64,000 bases of DNA from Pseudomonas sp. J452 (GTDB taxonomy: Bacteria > Pseudomonadota > Gammaproteobacteria > Pseudomonadales > Pseudomonadaceae). The translations under genes and the position numbers were made by a program. Shown here in pieces: positions 58,549 to 64,000 of this stretch (its first letter is position 1; each line of letters opens with the position of its first letter). The notes beneath the pieces are model-generated. The model had not been told where the DNA came from. It ran no database searches and saw only the letters and a program-made list of their open reading frames with translations. Where the stretch lies: assembly GCF_024666525.1 (NCBI RefSeq), contig NZ_CP088294.1:4588001-4652000 (forward strand), given 5' to 3'.

Positions 58549-58782
58549 GTGGGGTGGTGCGCCGATGCGCTAGCCGAACTGGGTCTGCGTTTCGACGAAC
58601 GGGTGGAAGACATTCGCCACGACCGCGCGGTTTTCTACCTGACCGAACGCAATATCCCGCTGGCGCAGATCGCCGGCATGCTCGGCTATAGCGAGCAGAG
58701 CATATTCAACCGTGCTTGCCGGCGCTGGTTTGCCCTGACGCCCGGCGTGCGGCCGTGGCAATTCGGAACTATAAATCTATAG
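58549..58782 (+). pseudogene. AraC regulator C-terminal fragment
   Basis: About 70 residues from ALAELGLRFDERVEDIRHDRA to WFALTPG match the C-terminus of the 51.8-kb AraC gene (DNA identity is high over about 58600-58745 against 52645-52795). It lacks the sensor domain and the first helix-turn-helix, so it is a broken gene. It sits in the 322-base gap between the LysR gene and the binding-protein gene; nothing else is seen there. Confidence 0.85.
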
Positions 58783-58867
58783 GTGCAACCTGCCCGCCGG
58801 CGGCGGCGCGGTATCTACTAGGCGGCGGACTTGAAGCGCCTGCGGCCCTGGCAACTGGATCTCTCGC

Positions 58868-60163
58868 ATGAACAATCTTCCCCGGTGGCGGGGCAATATC
58901 CTGCTTGGCGCCGTATTCCTGTGTCTGCTGCAGCCGCAACCGGCATCTGCCGAGCAAACGCTACAGCTGGCGACCGGCGAGTTCCCGCCCTATGTCAGTG
59001 AAGCTCTGCCCGGCCATGGGTTGAGCAGCCAGATAGTCCGGGCGGCCTTCCAGGCGGCGGGCTATCGGACCACGCTGCTCTTCATGCCCTGGCGCCGTGC
59101 CGCCGCGCAGACTGCGACGGGGCACTATGCCGCCTCCTTTCCCTGGGCCATGAATAGCGAACGTCAGCAGCAGTTTCTCTACTCGCAGCCGCTCTACCAG
59201 GATCAGATCCGCTTCTTCGCCCGGCTCGACGGCAACAGCGTGGATGAGCGCAATTGGCAGGGCATGCGCCTGTGTATCCCCGATGGCTGGGATATCGGCC
59301 AACTGCAACAGCAGATCGAGCGCTTCCGGCTGCGACTGGAACGACCCTCGGACATGCTCAACTGCTTGCGCATGATCGACGCCGGCCGGGTAGAACTGAC
59401 GGCAGTCAACCGCATGGTGGGGCAGGATCTGCTACACGGACTGCAACTGCAGCACCCGATCGGCCCGGTAGGCAGTGTGATAGCAACCGACCTAAACTTT
59501 CTCATCGTTTCGCGCAAACACCCTCAGGCCCGTGAGCTGATTGCCGACTTCGACGAAGGTCTGCGGCTGATTCACAGCAACGGGCTTTACAGCCAGATAC
59601 TGCAACAGACGGCCAGTCAGAGCCCTGACTCGCGCCCTGCCGCCCCCTTGCTCGACTGCGATTCAATCGGTCAGGCCCAGCTCCTTGGCCCGCACCACGG
59701 CCTGGGTGCGGCGCTCCACGCCGAGCTTGAAGTTGATGCGCTGGGCGTGGGTTTTCACCGTGTGCAGGGAGATGAACAGGCTCTCGGCGATCTGCTGGTT
59801 GGACAGACCCTGGGCGATCAGCCGCAACACATCCAGTTCGCGACGGCTGAGCAGGGCCGCCGGCTCGCTCTCCTCGCCCGCGCTGCCGGCCTTGCCGGCC
59901 CAGCGCATCAGAGCCGGGCTGCGCTGGCTGAAGGCCCGCTCGACGCTGGCCAGGCCCATCTGCCGGGCCATGGCCAGGGCATCCAGCAGCGCCTGCTTGG
60001 CCTGCGCCGGCTTGTTCCAGGCATACAACCCTTCGGCCAGGCTGAAACCGATCTCACAGGTCAGTGGCCGGCGCCCCTCGGCCAACGCCTGGGCGTGCAT
60101 GGTCGTCAGGCTGTCCAATGCTTCGCCCACCTCGCCGCTGGCCAGTTGCGCCTGAGCCAGTAA
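58868..60163 (+). CDS. Periplasmic solute-binding protein with abnormal C-terminal extension
   Basis: Open frame of 431 residues. Residues 1-28 are a signal peptide (LLGAVFLCLLQPQPASA). Residues about 30-245 match the family of amino-acid-type binding proteins (LATGEFPPYVSEALPGHGLSSQIVRAAF; FPWAMNSERQQQFLYSQPL). Relatives stop near residue 250-270. Beyond residue 265 the frame runs 501 bases into the antisense of the LuxR gene, giving a low-complexity tail. The stop is lost or replaced, so the active gene may be shorter or damaged. The ligand is unknown. Confidence 0.7.
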   Translation: MNNLPRWRGNILLGAVFLCLLQPQPASAEQTLQLATGEFPPYVSEALPGHGLSSQIVRAAFQAAGYRTTLLFMPWRRAAAQTATGHYAASFPWAMNSERQQQFLYSQPLYQDQIRFFARLDGNSVDERNWQGMRLCIPDGWDIGQLQQQIERFRLRLERPSDMLNCLRMIDAGRVELTAVNRMVGQDLLHGLQLQHPIGPVGSVIATDLNFLIVSRKHPQARELIADFDEGLRLIHSNGLYSQILQQTASQSPDSRPAAPLLDCDSIGQAQLLGPHHGLGAALHAELEVDALGVGFHRVQGDEQALGDLLVGQTLGDQPQHIQFATAEQGRRLALLARAAGLAGPAHQSRAALAEGPLDAGQAHLPGHGQGIQQRLLGLRRLVPGIQPFGQAETDLTGQWPAPLGQRLGVHGRQAVQCFAHLAAGQLRLSQ

Positions 60164-62236
60164 CAGGCGCAGGCGCACGTTCAGCTCAGGCGCGCCAAAC
60201 GGCGGCAGCGCCGGCAATCCTGCCAGCAACGCACGCAGCGCTTTCTCGGCCTGGGCGTGGCGGCCCTGGGCCAGCCACAGGCGCGCTCGGGTCGCCAGCA
60301 GCAGGCCCTGATACAGCTGCGCATTGATATGGCCGTACTGCATCAGACGCTCGACATCGGCGATACGGGCGAAGGCGCCGGCGCTGTCGCCATGCAACGC
60401 ATCCAGCTCGGCCAGGCCGAGCAGGCCCCAGACCGCCGCCGGGTCGGCGCAGACCTGGCACTCCTGCACGCCCGCCTTGAACACGGCCTCGGCCTCCTGA
60501 TAGCTGCCGCGTTGCAACAGCAGGCCGGCGCGCAACAGCTGTCCGCGCCCGCGCATGGGGCTGGGCTCTTCGCCCCAGGCCTGGCTCAGCTCGGTGTGCA
60601 GGCGGCTCAGCAGGCTTTCCGCGCGCAGCAGCTCGCCACGGATCTCCAGCAACTTGGCATGTTCTAGGGCCATCAGGCTCTCGAAAGCCAGGCTGGCGTG
60701 CTCACGGGCCTGCTTGGTGGCCGCCCGGTTGAGCACCTGGGCCTGCTCCAAGTCGCCATCGATCAGGGCCTGTTCGATCTGCAGCAGGTGGCACAGCAGG
60801 CGCTGGCTCCAGGCCCGCTCGGGTAACTCGACGCTGGCCTCGGCCACCAACGTTCGTGCCCGCTCGGCGTCGCCACGATGGAAGGCAAGCTTGCCGGACA
60901 GAGCCTTCCACTGCGCGATCAGCTCCTGCTGGCGACTCGCGCTGGGCTGCGGCAGGAAGCGCTCCAGCGCCGCGATGTACAGCTCGCCTTCGTCGAGATG
61001 ACCGCTGAGCAGCAGGGCCCAGGCATTCAGCAGGGCCAGGCGCGGCGTGCTGCTGCGTAGCGCTGGCGGCAGTTCGCGGCACCACTCCAGCAGCAGGGCC
61101 AAGTCGCGGCCGCGCAACAGGCGGTCTTCGGTGTAGTGCTGCATCAGGCTGGCCGCCACTTCCTGCTGGTCGGCCTTGAGCGCGTATTCCAGGGCCGGAC
61201 GGATCTCCTCGCGGCTCGCGTACCACTGGCAGGCCTTGCGAAACAGGGCCTTGCTCATGCTGCCGGGCAGTTGTCCGGCAAGCAGCGGCGCCAGCGTCGG
61301 TTGTACGCGCAGCAGGCGTTCGTCCGCAGCAACCGTCTCGATGAACAGACCACAGTCGCGCAGCTGGGCCAGCAGCTGCATGCCTTCGCCAACGCCGAGC
61401 AGTTGCTCGCACAGCTCGCGGTCGAAGCTGGGAAACTGGGCCAGGGTGAAGAGCGCCAGTTGCCAATCACTGGGCAGCTCGTCCAGCACCTCACGTTTCA
61501 GGTAGTCCAGCTGCAAGCCTATTCCAGCTTCGGCCTGCAGCCCTTGACCCGGCTTGCAGCCGAGCAGGCGCAGGCGCAGGCCGGCGCACCAGCCACGCGT
61601 CTGCTCCAGCAACTGGCGCGCCTGCGGCCGCGGCCACTGATGGCCGAGCAGCTGCAGCAACTCACTCACTTCGGCCTCACTGAAGGCCAGCTCAGCGCTG
61701 CCCAGCTCGAACAGCTCGCCGTCCAGCAGCAGTCGGGCTAACTGCACCTTCGGCCGGCGCCGGCTGGCGACCCACCAGAGCACTCGCGCTGGCGCTTCGA
61801 GAATCAGCTGGTTCAACGCCTGGTCCAGCGCCGCATCGGGGAAGCGCGGGTAATCGTCGAGCATCAGCCACAGCGGCTGCTGCAGTTCCTGCAGGTGCTG
61901 GTCAATGCTTTCCGCATCGGCGAACGGCAGACCGAGGGCGTCGCCCAGACGCTGCAAAAAAGTGGCTGCACCTATGGCCTGGCCGCGCAAGTCGAGGTGG
62001 ACGAGACGGGCATCGGCCGGACACTGCAGGGCACATTCGCCGAGCAGCACGCTCTTGCCGCTGCCGGCCGGCGCACAGAGCAGGCGCAGGCGGCAATCGG
62101 CCTGCAGCAGGGCGTCACGCAGGCGCGTACGCGGCAGGTGGACGGGGGGTAGCCGGGGCAGATCGGCTGCCCTGGTTGCAGGGCGTGATCCTGGTGCCAT
62201 GAGTGCACTCGACTTTATTGTTCTAGGGTGATTCAT
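59663..62236 (-). CDS. MalT-like LuxR-family regulator
   Basis: 857 residues. An N-terminal STAND-type ATPase (Walker A PAGSGKS, about residue 58) is followed by a helical repeat region (about 330-770) and a C-terminal LuxR helix-turn-helix (SRRELDVLRLIAQGLSNQQI; ESLFISLHTVKTHAQRINFK). Such proteins bind a small inducer and ATP to activate transcription. ATG 62236 was kept; ATG 62200 is an alternative. The neighbouring DUF1329/DUF1302 genes are likely targets. The frame also overlaps the tail of the binding protein. Confidence 0.92.
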   Translation of the reverse strand: MNHPRTIKSSALMAPGSRPATRAADLPRLPPVHLPRTRLRDALLQADCRLRLLCAPAGSGKSVLLGECALQCPADARLVHLDLRGQAIGAATFLQRLGDALGLPFADAESIDQHLQELQQPLWLMLDDYPRFPDAALDQALNQLILEAPARVLWWVASRRRPKVQLARLLLDGELFELGSAELAFSEAEVSELLQLLGHQWPRPQARQLLEQTRGWCAGLRLRLLGCKPGQGLQAEAGIGLQLDYLKREVLDELPSDWQLALFTLAQFPSFDRELCEQLLGVGEGMQLLAQLRDCGLFIETVAADERLLRVQPTLAPLLAGQLPGSMSKALFRKACQWYASREEIRPALEYALKADQQEVAASLMQHYTEDRLLRGRDLALLLEWCRELPPALRSSTPRLALLNAWALLLSGHLDEGELYIAALERFLPQPSASRQQELIAQWKALSGKLAFHRGDAERARTLVAEASVELPERAWSQRLLCHLLQIEQALIDGDLEQAQVLNRAATKQAREHASLAFESLMALEHAKLLEIRGELLRAESLLSRLHTELSQAWGEEPSPMRGRGQLLRAGLLLQRGSYQEAEAVFKAGVQECQVCADPAAVWGLLGLAELDALHGDSAGAFARIADVERLMQYGHINAQLYQGLLLATRARLWLAQGRHAQAEKALRALLAGLPALPPFGAPELNVRLRLLLAQAQLASGEVGEALDSLTTMHAQALAEGRRPLTCEIGFSLAEGLYAWNKPAQAKQALLDALAMARQMGLASVERAFSQRSPALMRWAGKAGSAGEESEPAALLSRRELDVLRLIAQGLSNQQIAESLFISLHTVKTHAQRINFKLGVERRTQAVVRAKELGLTD

Positions 62237-62276
62237 CCTTGCAGAGCCTGGCGCAACTGCGCAAATGCGCCGGCAT

Positions 62277-62302
62277 AAAAAAAGCGGCCCGGGAGGGCCG
62301 CC
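62277..62302 (-). terminator. Intrinsic terminator after the DUF1329 gene
   Basis: On the minus strand GGCGGCCCTCCCGGGCCGC ends in seven U residues; it stands 30 bases past the stop at 62332. Confidence 0.88.
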
Positions 62303-62331
62303 AAATCATGGAGTTGTGGAAAGTCGAGGGA

Positions 62332-63711
62332 TCAGCGCACGCCAGCCTGACGCAGGGCCGCCGGAGTGTAGGCAGAGGCGGTGGTCTTGGCGCCGAACTC
62401 GTAGGACTGCTTCTCCTCGTTCTTCAGACCGAGCACCGAGTAACGACCGGCGATCACGTCATACAGCGCTTCGGCGGTATAGCCGGGCACCTGCTTGTGG
62501 TAGTACTGCTGGGCATGCGCCTCGGCGACGCGCCACAGCTGACCGCGACCGTCGTAGTGATCGATCAGGGCGGCTTGCCAGGTGTCCTCGTCGAAGTACA
62601 TGTGGCGGGTGGCGTAGATATGCCGTTCGCCGTCCTTCAGCTTGGCCACCACTTCCCACACGCGGTGCAGCTCGTAGCGGGTCAGATCCTGGTTGATATG
62701 GCCAACCTTGAGGATGTCCTCGTACTTCAGGTTCGGCGAGTCCAGCTTGTAGCTGTTGTAGGGGATGTACATCTCCTTCTTGCCGACCAGCTCCCAGGTG
62801 TAGCGATCCGGGGAACCGTTGAACATGTCGTAGTTGTCCGAGGTGGCCAGGCCGTCGGCGGCGGTGGCCGGGCCGTCATAGGCCACCTGCGGGGCGCGGC
62901 GCACGCGGCGCTGGCCGGCGTTGTAGAGCCAGGCCATGCGCGGTTCCTTGACCTGGTCGATGGTCTCGTGGACTAGCAGCACGTTACCGGCCAGGCGCGA
63001 CGGAGCCGTCACGTTCTGGATGAAGTAGAACAGGATGTTCTGCGCCTTGGCCTTATCCAGATCCGGCAGGTTGCCCGGATAGGAGATCTCGTCGGTGAAC
63101 TGCACCATGTTGAAGGCGCCGTTGGTCTGCGGCTGCACGCGGGTCATGTAACGCTTGACGTTGCCGCCGCGGTAACGGGTGCTGTGGTTCCACGCTACCT
63201 CGACGCCGCTCTTGGGCAGCGGGAAGGCGTAGTAGCGGCTGTCGCCGAAACCGGACAGGCCATTGCCACCGTCGAGACCTTCGGTATTGAGGGCACTGGT
63301 CTTGATCGCCGCGTAGATATCGTCCGGCAGCGCCGCGCTGCGGTGGGTCGGGTACACCGGGATCTTGTAGGTGTCTGGGTAGCGCTTGAACATCGCCAGC
63401 TGGCCGGCGGACAGTTTGTCCTTGTACTGCTCGGCATTGGCCGCGGTGATGGTGAACAGCGGCTGCTCGCTGGCGAACGGGTCGGCGAGGAAACCCTTGG
63501 CGTCCACTGCACCGGCGTTGGTCGGTAGGCCGCCGGTCCACGCGGGGATGCTGCCGTCGGCATTGCCGGCCTTCTCGGCGCCGATCGGGGTCAGGCTGGC
63601 GCCCAACTTGGCCGCTTCGTCCGGGCTGACCTTGGCCATCACGCTGGTAGCCAGCAGGGACAGAGCCAGGACACCGGATTGCAGCAGGAATTTTGTTGTT
63701 TTCATTTGCAT
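62332..63711 (-). CDS. DUF1329 periplasmic/outer-membrane protein
   Basis: 459 residues with a signal peptide (about 1-28, ending SVMA). The mature protein has the DUF1329 pattern: SPDEAAKLGASLTPIGAEKAG near the start, ending RVAEAHAQQYYHKQVPGYTA. Family members resemble outer-membrane lipoprotein-sorting proteins (LolA/B-like) and often accompany DUF1302 porin-like genes in hydrophobic-compound catabolism. ATG 63711 has GAGG six bases upstream. It follows the DUF1302 gene by 25 bases. Confidence 0.9.
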   Translation of the reverse strand: MQMKTTKFLLQSGVLALSLLATSVMAKVSPDEAAKLGASLTPIGAEKAGNADGSIPAWTGGLPTNAGAVDAKGFLADPFASEQPLFTITAANAEQYKDKLSAGQLAMFKRYPDTYKIPVYPTHRSAALPDDIYAAIKTSALNTEGLDGGNGLSGFGDSRYYAFPLPKSGVEVAWNHSTRYRGGNVKRYMTRVQPQTNGAFNMVQFTDEISYPGNLPDLDKAKAQNILFYFIQNVTAPSRLAGNVLLVHETIDQVKEPRMAWLYNAGQRRVRRAPQVAYDGPATAADGLATSDNYDMFNGSPDRYTWELVGKKEMYIPYNSYKLDSPNLKYEDILKVGHINQDLTRYELHRVWEVVAKLKDGERHIYATRHMYFDEDTWQAALIDHYDGRGQLWRVAEAHAQQYYHKQVPGYTAEALYDVIAGRYSVLGLKNEEKQSYEFGAKTTASAYTPAALRQAGVR

Positions 63712-63736
63712 GTCTTTCCTCAAAGGTCCTGAGCGC

Positions 63737-64000
63737 TTAGAAATTCGCGCCGAAGCTGAGTGCTACGAAGTCACGGTCGATCGAAGTGTTGTAGTCGCCA
63801 CCGAAGAAGTCGGTGTAAGACAGGTTAGCCGTGTAGGTGTTCTGGTACTCAGCTTCCACAGCCAGACTCACAGCCTTACGGCCTTCTTCGAAGTTGGCAC
63901 CTGGGCCAGGCGAATAACCGTCAACGTCATGCGACCAGGCCACGCTCGGGCGCAGGTTCACACCGGCGAACACGTCCGGGTAATCCCAGATCGCACGGGT
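63737..64000 (-). CDS. DUF1302 outer-membrane barrel protein, C-terminal part (cut by window edge)
   Basis: The frame is open to the last base, so the gene begins outside the window; 87 C-terminal residues are seen. They are alternating-strand outer-membrane barrel sequence (PSVAWSHDVDGYSPG; AEYQNTYTANLSYTDFFGG) ending in phenylalanine (FGANF), the usual assembly signal. This fits the DUF1302 family that pairs with DUF1329. It may form a channel for hydrophobic compounds. Confidence 0.85.
   Translation of the reverse strand, partial: TRAIWDYPDVFAGVNLRPSVAWSHDVDGYSPGPGANFEEGRKAVSLAVEAEYQNTYTANLSYTDFFGGDYNTSIDRDFVALSFGANF

Overview
The window is about 64 kb of high-GC gammaproteobacterial chromosome and is almost certainly from a Pseudomonas. 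The evidence is a short LOV photoreceptor of the Pseudomonas putida SB type, an RhlG-type reductase, the olsB/olsA ornithine-lipid pair, an SdsA-type alkyl sulfatase, several classes of Pseudomonas REP palindromes, and dispersed 'CTCTCCC' repeats. I see no rRNA, tRNA, CRISPR array, prophage or intact insertion sequence. Species-level assignment is not possible from the sequence alone.

Layout. 0-1.4 kb: two Crp/Fnr-type regulators (the first cut by the window edge) separated by a 157-bp imperfect palindrome. 1.5-5.4 kb: a c-di-GMP GGDEF/EAL protein and a DUF4398/OmpA lipoprotein pair. 5.4-14.8 kb: many small envelope or general-stress proteins (two CsbD modules, a DUF883/YqjE/YqjK operon, a ferritin-like protein, a glycine-zipper protein, DUF3309, BON domains) with a phospholipase D lipoprotein; several share an upstream motif. 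14.9-22.5 kb: a YceI / cardiolipin-synthase-like / Na+/H+ antiporter / trypsin-like operon, a beta-lactamase-fold hydrolase, a diiron MBL protein and an acyl-CoA dehydrogenase-like protein. 22.7-24.4 kb: olsB and olsA behind a candidate Pho box. 24.5-27.6 kb: AcpH, an AraC regulator and the AlkB/rubredoxin alkane hydroxylase operon. 28-30.6 kb: an ArsR / MFS / Old Yellow Enzyme operon. 31-41 kb: mixed housekeeping genes, including crotonase, a SDR, a class II aldolase, a flavodoxin, and the LOV protein. 41.3-44.9 kb: ahpC, ahpF, a DUF3820 protein and rhlG.

45-64 kb is the most coherent accessory block. A GMC alcohol oxidoreductase, an alkyl sulfatase, an acyl-CoA synthetase and a secreted protein lie in one direction. 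Together they could turn alkyl sulfates into alcohols, then acids, then acyl-CoA, although no aldehyde dehydrogenase is in the window. A divergent AraC gene, a membrane fatty-acid desaturase with its own divergent AraC gene, and a ferredoxin-reductase / secreted protein / sterol-desaturase-family hydroxylase operon follow. Next come a LysR regulator, an AraC gene fragment, a periplasmic binding protein with an abnormal tail, a MalT-like LuxR regulator, and DUF1329/DUF1302 envelope proteins. Both intact AraC genes carry similar 16-bp direct repeats at exactly 21-bp spacing just upstream, which are probable operator sites.

Functions are inferred from recognisable motifs and family knowledge; no database search was run.
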